From: Candidatus Dadabacteria bacterium RIFCSPHIGHO2_12_FULL_53_21
GTDB taxonomy: Bacteria; Desulfobacterota_D; UBA1144; Nemesobacterales; UBA2774
Length of the DNA stretch: 6,402 nt
Assembly (NCBI GenBank): GCA_001775255.1
Contig: MFCJ01000125.1
Coordinates: 1 to 6,402 of the forward strand
Direction: 5' to 3'
Shown: positions 1 through 6,209 of the stretch, in pieces
How the letters are laid out: each line of letters starts with the position of its first letter
Numbering within the stretch: the first letter of the stretch is position 1
Position numbers and translations under genes: made by a program
The notes under the pieces: generated by a model
Seen by the model: only the letters and a program-made list of their open reading frames with translations
Database searches by the model: none
What the model was told of the DNA's origin: nothing

Positions 1-1
1 C

Positions 2-472
2 CCGTTCCCCAAATCCATATATGAAAACGTCGCATACGGGGCCAGGATAGCGGGCGAAAACAGTAAATCCGTTCTGGACGAGATCGTGGAAAAGAGCTTA
101 AAAGGCGCCGCGCTCTGGGATGAAGTTCACGACAGGCTCCAAGATAGCGCGCTCGGCCTATCGGGAGGCCAGATGCAGAGACTCTGCATCGCGAGAGCCA
201 TAGCGGTTGAGCCCGAGATTCTCCTGATGGACGAGCCCTGTTCGGCGCTCGACCCGATAGCGACCGGAAAGATAGAAGACCTTATTACGGAGCTGAAAAC
301 GAAATACACGATAGTTATTGTGACACATAATATGCAGCAGGCTTCCCGCGTGTCGGACTACACCGCTTTCATGTACCTGGGGGAGCTGATTGAGTACGAT
401 ACGACGGAAACGATATTCCTCAAACCTAAATATAAGCAGACTGAAGACTACGTCTCAGGAAAATTCGGTTAA
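2..472 (+). CDS. pstB: PstB, phosphate ABC transporter ATPase (5'-truncated by window edge)
   Basis: Cytoplasmic ATPase of the high-affinity phosphate importer PstSCAB. The reading frame is open from base 2, so the 156 residues seen are the C-terminal part of a protein that is usually about 250-260 residues; the Walker A end lies outside the window. The first residues, PFPKSIYENVAYG, match the stretch just after the Q-loop that is characteristic of PstB rather than of other ABC ATPases. Next come the ABC signature LSGGQ (residues 53-57 of the visible part), Walker B ILLMDEP (73-79) with its catalytic Glu, the D-loop SALDP, and the switch His in VTHNM (near 109). The C-terminus YVSGKFG is typical of PstB. 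A GTG at 86 could be mistaken for a start, but the homology clearly extends upstream of it. It is followed after 63 bp by arsC and then phoU, consistent with a pst operon. Confidence 0.95.
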   Translation, partial: PFPKSIYENVAYGARIAGENSKSVLDEIVEKSLKGAALWDEVHDRLQDSALGLSGGQMQRLCIARAIAVEPEILLMDEPCSALDPIATGKIEDLITELKTKYTIVIVTHNMQQASRVSDYTAFMYLGELIEYDTTETIFLKPKYKQTEDYVSGKFG

Positions 473-524
473 TATCGGACCTTCATACGACAATTGGTTT
501 CTCTCTCCGGATTTATTCTTTATC

Positions 525-530
525 GGGAGA
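525..530 (+). promoter_or_regulatory. Ribosome binding site of arsC
   Basis: GGGAGA lies 5 bases before the ATG at 536. It is a good purine-rich Shine-Dalgarno sequence and supports that start. No convincing promoter is visible in the 63-bp gap after pstB, so arsC is probably read from the upstream pst transcript. Confidence 0.6.
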
Positions 531-535
531 AATAA

Positions 536-988
536 ATGCCTGATGAAGGTAAAATAAAAGTGTTATTCGTTTGCACGCATAATTCCGCGCGGTCGCAGAT
601 GGCGGAAGGCATATTGAGGAACCTTTACGGCGGCAGGTTCGATGTATACAGCGCGGGCACGGAGCCGTCCCGCGTGAACCCGCATGCCGTCCGGGTAATG
701 GACGAGATCGGCATAGATATATCGCGTTACACGTCTAAAAACCTCGATATGTATGCCGGAATGCATTTCGACTACGTTGTCACGGTATGCGACAGGGCAA
801 ACGAGGCGTGTCCCGTTTTCACAGGCGGCGGCAAAAAATTACATAAGGGGTTCCTGGACCCGGCCGGATTCAGCGGCAGGGACGAGGAGATAATGGCCGG
901 ATTCAGAACAGTCAGGGACGAGATAAAATGCTGGATAGAGTCTGAGTTCAGCGGGAATCAGCCGCAGTCCTCAAATTATAGCTCTTGA
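536..988 (+). CDS. arsC: Arsenate reductase, thioredoxin-coupled LMW-phosphatase type
   Basis: Predicted cytoplasmic enzyme of 150 residues that reduces arsenate to arsenite using a relay of three cysteines and thioredoxin. The fold is that of low-molecular-weight tyrosine phosphatases. The CX5R phosphate-binding loop is CTHNSAR (Cys13 to Arg19), and the general-acid motif is DPAG (Asp108-Pro109). What separates it from a plain phosphatase is the pair Cys85 and Cys92 in TVCDRANEACP, with the same 7-residue spacing as the redox cysteines Cys82/Cys89 of the Staphylococcus aureus pI258 enzyme. Length fits the family (about 130-150), with a short polar C-terminal tail. It sits between pstB and phoU, so it is likely co-expressed with phosphate uptake and could act on arsenate entering through Pst. 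No arsenite efflux gene or ArsR is visible nearby. A protein-phosphatase role in Pho signalling is possible but less likely given the extra cysteines. Confidence 0.87.
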   Translation: MPDEGKIKVLFVCTHNSARSQMAEGILRNLYGGRFDVYSAGTEPSRVNPHAVRVMDEIGIDISRYTSKNLDMYAGMHFDYVVTVCDRANEACPVFTGGGKKLHKGFLDPAGFSGRDEEIMAGFRTVRDEIKCWIESEFSGNQPQSSNYSS

Positions 989-1005
989 AAGCCTGTCATA
1001 ACTAA

Positions 1006-1668
1006 ATGATCAGACTAGAAGAAGAAATCAGCAAATTGAAGAAAATGTTGTTCGAGATGGCGACCTCCGTCGAAGAGATGATAGCCAAGAGCATAAAGGC
1101 GTTAAAAGACCGTAACATGATCATGGCCGAGGAGGTAATAAAGTCGGACGCCAAGATAAACGAAATGGAGATCGACATAGATAACCAGTGCATCAGGATA
1201 CTTGCGCTCTACCACCCGGAAGCGGAGGACCTGAGAACAGTCTCCATGATAATGAAGATTAACAACGACCTCGAGAGGATCGGTGACCACGCTGTAAATA
1301 TCGCGGAAAAAACGATCTACCTCGCCGACAAGCCCCCTGTAAAGCCCCTGATAGACATCCCGAGGATGGCCGACAAGGCCATACAGATGCTGCAGGAAAG
1401 CCTCGACGCTTTCGTCAACAAAGACGCCGAGCTCGCAATCGAGGTATGCAAGCGCGACGACGAAGTCGACTCCCTTGAACCGCAGATCGTGAGGGAGCTC
1501 GTCACTTACATGATTGGCGACCCGCAAACCATTGACAGGTCACTGAACCTTATCCTTATAGCCAGGGAAATCGAAAGGGTAGCCGACCTCGCAACGAACA
1601 TCGCCGAGGACACCTACTACATCGTAAGCGGAAAATCGCTGAAACATCACTCCCTTGAAAAGTCGTAA
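1006..1668 (+). CDS. phoU: PhoU, phosphate transport/signalling regulator
   Basis: Cytoplasmic all-helical protein of 220 residues. In the family it links PstSCAB to the PhoR-PhoB two-component system and damps the Pho response when phosphate is plentiful. Two tandem three-helix PhoU repeats are visible. Each carries the ExxxD metal-binding signature: ERIGDHAVNIAE (Glu90 to Asp94) in repeat 1 and ERVADLATNIAED (Glu190 to Asp194) in repeat 2. The motifs PEAEDLR (71-77) and TYMIGDPQTI (167-176) are also typical. A TAA stop lies directly before the ATG at 1006, so the start cannot be further upstream. That leaves the N-terminus about a dozen residues shorter than E. coli PhoU. No clear Shine-Dalgarno sequence precedes it, and the gap from arsC is only 17 bp, so translation may be coupled or weak. 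phoR and phoB are not in the window. Confidence 0.95.
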   Translation: MIRLEEEISKLKKMLFEMATSVEEMIAKSIKALKDRNMIMAEEVIKSDAKINEMEIDIDNQCIRILALYHPEAEDLRTVSMIMKINNDLERIGDHAVNIAEKTIYLADKPPVKPLIDIPRMADKAIQMLQESLDAFVNKDAELAIEVCKRDDEVDSLEPQIVRELVTYMIGDPQTIDRSLNLILIAREIERVADLATNIAEDTYYIVSGKSLKHHSLEKS

Positions 1669-1750
1669 CCCGCGGCATATCCGCCTGTAATCCGTATAAA
1701 ACTCAATAGAACATGAAAGCGCCCGTCCCCGGACGCCCCGGCCTCAAAAC

Positions 1751-1771
1751 TGCCGGAATCGAATTTCGGCA
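1751..1771. other. Hairpin in the phoU-prmC spacer, possible terminator
   Basis: An inverted repeat forms a 9-bp stem (TGCCGGAAT with ATTTCGGCA, one G-U pair) around a 3-base loop. On the + strand it is followed by AAGAAGG and not by a T-tract, so it is not a classical intrinsic terminator for the phoU unit. On the - strand it is followed by GTTTTG, a weak T-run, but no - strand gene is present to need it. It could be an mRNA 3'-end stabiliser or a weak terminator. Confidence 0.3.
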
Positions 1772-1799
1772 AAGAAGGATTATGTAATCGCGAGTATAG

Positions 1800-1805
1800 T
1801 ATAAT
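1800..1805 (+). promoter_or_regulatory. Candidate -10 element upstream of prmC
   Basis: TATAAT, an exact match to the sigma-70 -10 consensus, lies 51 bases before the first prmC ATG, in an AT-rich part of the 188-bp spacer. No good TTGACA-like -35 element is found at 16-18 bp upstream (the region reads GGATTA), so the call rests on the -10 and on context. A second possibility is TTGAAA (1810-1815) with TATAAA (1830-1835), but the 14-bp spacing is short. Confidence 0.33.
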
Positions 1806-1856
1806 TTCCTTGAAAAGATGCGTTATACGTATAAACTCTTAGGCTCCTGAAGGTGA

Positions 1857-2720
1857 ATGATTAACGTTATGCACTTAAAAGACCTCTATCAATTGGGAAA
1901 GGAGAACATGAGGCGGAGCCTCATAGAGAACCCCGCGCTCGAAACATCCATCCTTCTTTCAAAGACGAGCGCCATAAAGGATATTTCCGAGATCTACGCA
2001 TATCCCGACAAGGAGCTTGACAACGTCGAGGTAGAGGAATTTTACAGGCTCCTGGAAAGGAGGATCAAGAACGAGCCAATTGCCTATATTACGGGCGAAA
2101 AGGAATTTTACTCGAGGACATTCTCCGTAAATAGAGACGTCCTGATACCGAGGCCCGAGACTGAGCTGCTCGTCGGGGAAGCATTGAGGACGGCAGTAAA
2201 AATAGGGAACCCGGCGATACTGGATGCGGGAACAGGGAGCGGATGCATAGCGGTATCGCTTGCGTGCGAAAAGCCCGGCTCGAGTGTCGTCGCCTCCGAC
2301 ATCTCACGGGGAGCGCTGGCAACAGCGCGGGCAAACGCAGAGAGACACTCTACCCGGGAAGAGATATGCCTTGTCCAGGGAAGCCTGACCGATCCGTTTA
2401 AGGGCGAAACATTCGACGTAGTGGTCTCGAACCCGCCCTACATAGCGGAAGGCGAGTATGCCCTTCTTCCGCCGGACGTGAGGGATTACGAGCCCCGCTC
2501 GTCCCTAGTCGGGGGAGAGGACGGCCTCTATTTCATAAGAAAGATAATCTCCGGCGCGGGACGGGTCCTTAAAAACGGCGGGGGGGGCATGCTCGAAATA
2601 GGGGCGGGCCAGTCGTCAGATGTAAAGAGGCTTTTTCAAGAAGCGCGCTTTTCGGGAATTTCCTCCATAAGAGACGTCAACGATATAGAGAGGGTTGTGA
2701 GGGCTCAATGGAAAAAATAG
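1857..2720 (+). CDS. prmC: PrmC, release factor glutamine N5-methyltransferase
   Basis: SAM-dependent enzyme of 287 residues that methylates the glutamine of the GGQ motif in release factors RF1 and RF2, increasing termination efficiency. An N-terminal helical substrate-recognition domain (about 1-90) contains the family block PIAYITGEKEFY (74-85). It is followed by VLIPRPETE (95-103). The Rossmann-fold methyltransferase domain shows motif I LDAGTGSGCIA (122-132), an acidic residue after strand 2 (Asp148), and the catalytic NPPY (192-195) that binds the target glutamine. Length is normal. The start is slightly uncertain: AAGGTG ends only 1 base before the ATG at 1857, so Met5 (base 1869), now 13 bases away, is an alternative. 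In many genomes prmC follows prfA; here phoU is upstream. The end overlaps murA by 13 bp. Residues 241-244 are four glycines encoded across a run of eight G. Confidence 0.95.
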   Translation: MINVMHLKDLYQLGKENMRRSLIENPALETSILLSKTSAIKDISEIYAYPDKELDNVEVEEFYRLLERRIKNEPIAYITGEKEFYSRTFSVNRDVLIPRPETELLVGEALRTAVKIGNPAILDAGTGSGCIAVSLACEKPGSSVVASDISRGALATARANAERHSTREEICLVQGSLTDPFKGETFDVVVSNPPYIAEGEYALLPPDVRDYEPRSSLVGGEDGLYFIRKIISGAGRVLKNGGGGMLEIGAGQSSDVKRLFQEARFSGISSIRDVNDIERVVRAQWKK

Positions 2721-3964
2721 TAGTCGAGGGCGGAAAGAGGCTCGAAGGCGAAATCGTTGTCAGCGGCGCCAAAAACGCGGTTTTACCGCTCATGGCTGCA
2801 TGTATTCTGTCGGAAGGAAAGAATATAATCACGAATGTCCCCGACCTCGCCGACGTGAGGACAATGGCGAAGCTGCTCCAGATCCTCGGAGCCGACGTGG
2901 GTTACGACAACGGTACGCTCACGATAGACTCTTCGGGCTTAAACAACTGGGAGGCCCCTTATGACCTCGTTAAGACAATGCGGGCATCCGTACTCGTCCT
3001 CGGCCCACTCACCGCCAGGTTCGGGAAAGCCCGTGTTTCGCTTCCAGGCGGCTGCGCCATAGGGGAGCGGCCGATAGACCAGCATCTGAAGGGTCTCTCC
3101 ATCCTGGGCTCGAAAATCCAGATCGAGGAAGGTTATGTCGAAACTATTGCGCCGAAACTCACGGGGGGGATAATACCGTTTGACGTTTCGACGGTAACCG
3201 GGACCGAGAACCTGATTCTATCCTCAGTGCTTGCCGAGGGGGAAACGATACTGCTTAACGCCGCATGCGAGCCTGAGGTAACCGACCTCGTGACCGCGCT
3301 CAACAAAATGGGCGCTGATATCACCGGCATAGGGACAGACATAATAACGGTAAGAGGGGTAAAGAAGCTCTCGCCTCTCACTGAATACGAGGTGATGCCC
3401 GACAGGATAGAAGCGGGGACCTATATGATAGCCTCCGTGCTCACAAAAGGGGACCTCCTGATCAGGAACTGCCGCTTCGAGAACATGGGCGCCCTCATAG
3501 GAAAGCTCATCGAGATCGGGGCGCAAATAACCCGCGAGAACGGCGGGATCAGGGTGAAGTCGAACGGGGAAATAAAAAGCACGGACATCACTACCCTCCC
3601 CTACCCCGGTTTCCCGACCGACATGCAGGCGCAAATGATGACTCTCATGAGCACGTCAGACGGGCTCAGCGTGCTTACTGAAACGATTTTCCCTCAGCGG
3701 TTCCTCCACGCCGGAGAGCTGAGAAGGATGGGCGCCGATATCAAGCTCGTCGGAAACAGCGCGGTCGTAAGGGGAGTGAAACACCTGAGCGGCGCGCCGA
3801 CTATGGCGAGCGATCTCAGGGCGAGCGCCTCCCTGGTCCTGGCGGGACTCGCCGCGGTCGGAAGAACAGAGATATCGAGGGTCTACCACCTTGACAGGGG
3901 CTACGACAAACTCGACAGCAAACTCGAAACTTTAGGAGCCAGTATCTGGAGGGAGAAAGAATGA
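2708..3964 (+). CDS. murA: MurA, UDP-N-acetylglucosamine 1-carboxyvinyltransferase
   Basis: First committed cytoplasmic enzyme of peptidoglycan synthesis. It transfers enolpyruvate from PEP to UDP-GlcNAc and is the target of fosfomycin. The 418 residues match the family length (about 419). Visible active-site residues are Lys22-Asn23 in SGAKNAVLP, Arg92 in KTMRAS, the catalytic cysteine Cys116 in PGGCAIGERPID (E. coli Cys115), Asp305 in GFPTDMQAQ, and Arg397 in HLDRGYDKLD. Having Cys rather than Asp at the catalytic position predicts fosfomycin sensitivity at the target level. The ATG at 2708 lies inside the end of prmC and is preceded by TGAGGG (2698-2703), a usable ribosome binding site. 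The stop overlaps the hisG start as ATGA. These overlaps point to a single transcript with translational coupling. A Gram-negative or Gram-positive host is possible, as both have this enzyme. Confidence 0.97.
   Translation: MEKIVVEGGKRLEGEIVVSGAKNAVLPLMAACILSEGKNIITNVPDLADVRTMAKLLQILGADVGYDNGTLTIDSSGLNNWEAPYDLVKTMRASVLVLGPLTARFGKARVSLPGGCAIGERPIDQHLKGLSILGSKIQIEEGYVETIAPKLTGGIIPFDVSTVTGTENLILSSVLAEGETILLNAACEPEVTDLVTALNKMGADITGIGTDIITVRGVKKLSPLTEYEVMPDRIEAGTYMIASVLTKGDLLIRNCRFENMGALIGKLIEIGAQITRENGGIRVKSNGEIKSTDITTLPYPGFPTDMQAQMMTLMSTSDGLSVLTETIFPQRFLHAGELRRMGADIKLVGNSAVVRGVKHLSGAPTMASDLRASASLVLAGLAAVGRTEISRVYHLDRGYDKLDSKLETLGASIWREKE
3948..3955 (+). promoter_or_regulatory. Strong ribosome binding site of hisG
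   Basis: GGAGGGAG lies 5 bases before the hisG ATG at 3961, inside the last codons of murA. It is the best Shine-Dalgarno match in the window. It fixes the hisG start and suggests that hisG can recruit ribosomes itself as well as by coupling through the ATGA overlap. Confidence 0.7.
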
Positions 3965-4584
3965 TAACGCTTGCAATCGCAAGGGGAAGGCTGCTCGGCG
4001 AGGAAGTGAATATACTGAAAAAAGCGGGCTATCCCGTCGACAATATATTGAAAGATTCAAGGAAGCTTATTTTCGAATACCCGTCCCTTAAACTAAAAAT
4101 ACTGATAATACGCCCGACCGATATACCACCCTACGTCGAATACGGCGCAGCCGATTGCGGTATAGTCGGCATGGATACGCTCATGGAAGAAAAACACTAC
4201 CTGTATGAGCCGCTGGACCTGGCAATTGGAAAATGTAAATTGGTTGTGGCGGCACCCAAGGGCTTCGAGTATTCATCGGCCGGGTCACTCAGAATAGCGA
4301 CCAAGTATCCGAGGATCGCCCATGAGCACTTCTCTGCAAAAGGCGTAGGGGCCGAGATCGTGAAGCTCTACGGCTCTGTCGAGCTCGCCCCCATAGTCGG
4401 GCTCTCGGACGTCATAGTGGACCTCACGGCAACAGGGGAAACGCTCAAGAAAAATAATCTTATCGAGTTCGAGACTATAGCGGTAATCTCCGCCAGGCTC
4501 GTTGTAAACAGGGTGAGCATGAAGGTCAAATCCGAGGAAATAAAAGAGCTGATCAGGAAATTGAAGGAAGTGAGGGGGAGCTGA
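3961..4584 (+). CDS. hisG: HisG, ATP phosphoribosyltransferase, short form
   Basis: Catalyses the first step of histidine synthesis, joining ATP and PRPP to give phosphoribosyl-ATP. At 207 residues it is the short form (HisG-S). It has the two-lobed periplasmic-binding-like catalytic domain but ends before the C-terminal ACT-like histidine-sensing domain found in the roughly 290-residue long form. Recognisable blocks are ARGRLL near the N-terminus, RPTDIPPYVEYGAADCGIVGMD (51-72), and the family signature running from Glu141 through VGLSDVIVDLTATGETL (146-162), which includes the PRPP-binding loop. Short HisG proteins normally need HisZ, a HisRS-like regulatory subunit; hisZ is not in the window and should be elsewhere in the genome. 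Its start overlaps the murA stop by 4 bp. No other his gene follows: the next genes are egtB and egtD. Confidence 0.95.
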   Translation: MITLAIARGRLLGEEVNILKKAGYPVDNILKDSRKLIFEYPSLKLKILIIRPTDIPPYVEYGAADCGIVGMDTLMEEKHYLYEPLDLAIGKCKLVVAAPKGFEYSSAGSLRIATKYPRIAHEHFSAKGVGAEIVKLYGSVELAPIVGLSDVIVDLTATGETLKKNNLIEFETIAVISARLVVNRVSMKVKSEEIKELIRKLKEVRGS

Positions 4585-4714
4585 TTTCGTCTTTCGATCA
4601 AGGGGGGTCATGCTTTAAAAAACCGTATAGTATCCTAACAACTTTTTAGCCCTATATATTCCTGGGCGCCCTTAACGCACCCTTAATAATTTCAAACTTT
4701 GATTAAACACAAGA

Positions 4715-4742
4715 TTCGGTAAACTAAATATTTGTATATACT
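4715..4742 (+). promoter_or_regulatory. Possible promoter for the egtB-egtD unit
   Basis: TATACT (4737-4742) is a 5/6 match to the -10 consensus in an AT-rich tract, and TTCGGT (4715-4720) sits 16 bp upstream as a poor -35. Transcription would start near 4749, giving a leader of about 65-70 bases before the preferred egtB ATG. If correct, the TTG-initiated extension of the frame from 4732 could not be translated, because it would begin inside the promoter. Confidence 0.3.
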
Positions 4743-4766
4743 GACGTTGCGCCTTAAACTTAGTAA

Positions 4767-4812
4767 ATCCCCCCTTTCAGTAATGATCCGAAAGGGCGGA
4801 ATTCCGGGGGAT
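4767..4812 (+). promoter_or_regulatory. egtB leader with nested inverted repeats and the ribosome binding site
   Basis: The egtB Shine-Dalgarno sequence is GGGGGA (4806-4811), 4-5 bases before the ATG at 4816. A perfect 7-bp inverted repeat, CCCTTTC (4772-4778) and GAAAGGG (4790-4796), can form a stem with an 11-base loop. Just outside it, ATCCC (4767-4771) can pair with GGGAT (4808-4812), covering part of the ribosome binding site. A 10-bp perfect palindrome, CGGAATTCCG (4797-4806), lies between them. The pairings are seen directly; a regulatory role is inferred. Confidence 0.35.
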
Positions 4813-4815
4813 AAA

Positions 4816-6156
4816 ATGGAAGCAAAGACTAAATCCCGAGATAACAATCACCTGAAAGCCAAAGGTTATCATGCGGGTCCCGGCGAGCTCTCGAGGGAAT
4901 TTTTAAGTCGAAGCTTTAAAGCGGTGAGGGATTTCTCACACACGCTTGCCGAACCCCTCGAAATAGAAGACTACGTCATACAGTCCATGCCGGACGTCAG
5001 CCCCACCAAGTGGCACCTCGCACATACGAGCTGGTTCTTCGAAACGTTCGTTCTCTCCAAAGCCGTTAAGGGATATAAGTCCCTGAGCCCGCAATACGCA
5101 TACCTCTTTAATTCTTACTACATTCAGGCGGGAGAAAGACACCTGAGACCCAAAAGGGGCCTTATCTCGAGGCCGACGGTCGAAGAGACATATAATTACA
5201 GGAACTACGTCGATGAGCACATGATCAGGTTCATGGACGACGCGGACGAAAGTGAGTGGAAAGAATTCTCCCCGGTAATCGAGATCGGAATACACCACGA
5301 GCAGCAGCATCAGGAATTGATAGTCACGGATATAAAACACGTATTTTCGGAGAATCCGCTCCGTCCCGTTTATATGACCAATAGCGATAAAAACGGGAAG
5401 CCAGCGAAAGGAGCTCCTCCCGTGAAATGGATCGATTTCGAAGGCGGCGTACATCTCATAGGGCACGAGGGGAAAGGGTTCGGCTACGACAACGAATACC
5501 CCCGGCACAAGGTTTACCTTGAGCCGTTCCGCCTTCAGTCGCGCCTTGTCACGAACGGCGAATACCTCGGGTTTATCGAAGACGGCGGTTATGAGACTCC
5601 CGAGCTCTGGCTCTCGGAAGGCTGGGCAGCGGTCGAATCGAGGAACTGGAAAGCGCCCTTATACTGGGAGCGGAAGAACGGCAAATGGGCCTGTTTCACC
5701 CTGTCCGGCATGAGGAGCGTAAATACCGAAGAGCCCGTATGTCACGTGTCCTATTTCGAGGCCGACGCCTACGCGCGCTGGGCAGGCGCCAGGCTTCCGA
5801 CCGAATCCGAGTGGGAGGCCGCAGCATCGGGGCAGCCCGTCGAAGGGAATTTCGCCGAGAAACTGTCCTTCCACCCCGGGGCGCATGCGTCTGTTAAAGA
5901 TAAACACCCGCTTCATCAAATCTACGGTGACGTCTGGGAGTGGACCCAGAGCCCCTACACTTCATACCCGGGATTCAAGACGCTCCCCGGGGCGCTCGGA
6001 GAATACAACGGGAAGTTCATGTGCAACCAGTTCGTGCTGAGAGGGGGCTCGTGCGCCACATCGAAGTCGCACATCAGAAAAACATACAGGAATTTTTTTC
6101 CCCCTGACGCGAGGTGGCAGTTCATGGGCATAAGGCTCGCAAAAGATCGCACATAG
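4816..6156 (+). CDS. egtB: EgtB, ergothioneine-pathway sulfoxide synthase
   Basis: Non-heme iron enzyme that uses O2 to couple hercynine (trimethylhistidine) to a sulfur donor, forming a C-S sulfoxide intermediate of ergothioneine. I start it at 4816 (446 residues) because GGGGGA sits just upstream; the frame is open back to a TTG at 4732, but that part lacks family similarity and a ribosome binding site. The N-terminal DinB_2 domain (about 35-180) holds the iron-binding histidines: WHLAH (His70 as the likely ligand) and HHEQQH (His161 and His165). The C-terminal FGE-sulfatase domain (about 205-443) shows ARLPTESEWEAAA (325-337), YGDVWEWTQS (370-379) and FVLRGGSCAT (406-415). No methyltransferase domain is fused, which argues against ovothiol synthase OvoA. 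FNSYYIQAGERH (98-109) resembles EgtB proteins proposed to use cysteine directly, but substrate choice is not settled. egtD follows after 53 bp. Confidence 0.92.
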   Translation: MEAKTKSRDNNHLKAKGYHAGPGELSREFLSRSFKAVRDFSHTLAEPLEIEDYVIQSMPDVSPTKWHLAHTSWFFETFVLSKAVKGYKSLSPQYAYLFNSYYIQAGERHLRPKRGLISRPTVEETYNYRNYVDEHMIRFMDDADESEWKEFSPVIEIGIHHEQQHQELIVTDIKHVFSENPLRPVYMTNSDKNGKPAKGAPPVKWIDFEGGVHLIGHEGKGFGYDNEYPRHKVYLEPFRLQSRLVTNGEYLGFIEDGGYETPELWLSEGWAAVESRNWKAPLYWERKNGKWACFTLSGMRSVNTEEPVCHVSYFEADAYARWAGARLPTESEWEAAASGQPVEGNFAEKLSFHPGAHASVKDKHPLHQIYGDVWEWTQSPYTSYPGFKTLPGALGEYNGKFMCNQFVLRGGSCATSKSHIRKTYRNFFPPDARWQFMGIRLAKDRT

Positions 6157-6209
6157 ATCCTAACCGAGTAAATCCATATAGCCCGCCAAGACGTATAACA
6201 CATTGTCCT

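Larger units (their letters stand above)
4585..4815 (+). other. Intergenic region between hisG and egtB
   Basis: This is 231 bp when egtB is started at 4816. It is AT-rich between about 4615 and 4750. No intrinsic terminator with a strong stem and T-tract is convincing: TTTTT at 4642-4646 has no stable stem before it, and a GGGCG...CGCACCC pairing at 4664-4682 is short and mismatched. The right-hand part holds a possible promoter and a structured leader, listed separately. I see no small gene with a ribosome binding site here. Confidence 0.6.

Noticed and set aside
501..530. Imperfect inverted repeat CTCTCCGG / CGGGAGA between pstB and arsC
   Set aside because: Pairing needs bulges and there is no T-tract; it overlaps the arsC ribosome binding site and is too weak to call a terminator or operator.
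1102..1527. Open frame of 141 codons on the - strand opposite phoU
   Set aside because: Shadow of phoU, rich in His/Val/Asp/Tyr as expected for a reverse-frame translation, with no family resemblance.
1724..1735. Palindrome CGTCCCCGGACG in the phoU-prmC spacer
   Set aside because: Short, with almost no loop, in a GC-rich patch; it is consistent with chance and has no associated T-tract or repeat partner elsewhere.
3224..3634. Open frame of 136 codons on the - strand opposite murA
   Set aside because: Antisense shadow of a conserved gene with no independent support.
4642..4682. Possible intrinsic terminator after hisG
   Set aside because: TTTTT (4642-4646) has only a 4-bp stem option nearby, and the GGGCG...CGCACCC stem at 4664-4682 has a mismatch and is followed by TTAATAATTT, not a T-run.
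4732..4815. N-terminal extension of EgtB from a TTG at 4732
   Set aside because: There is no ribosome binding site for the TTG, it overlaps a possible -10 element, and the extra 28 residues do not resemble the family. The ATG at 4816 has GGGGGA at good spacing.
4936..5508. Long open frame of 190 codons on the - strand opposite egtB
   Set aside because: It lies wholly antisense to a well-supported gene, has no recognisable motif and no ribosome binding site; it arises from the codon bias of egtB.
5519..5897. Two short + strand open frames inside egtB (5519-5713 and 5685-5897)
   Set aside because: They are out of frame with egtB, Arg/Ser/Gly-rich low-information translations without motifs; egtB itself is continuous through them, so no frameshift is implied.
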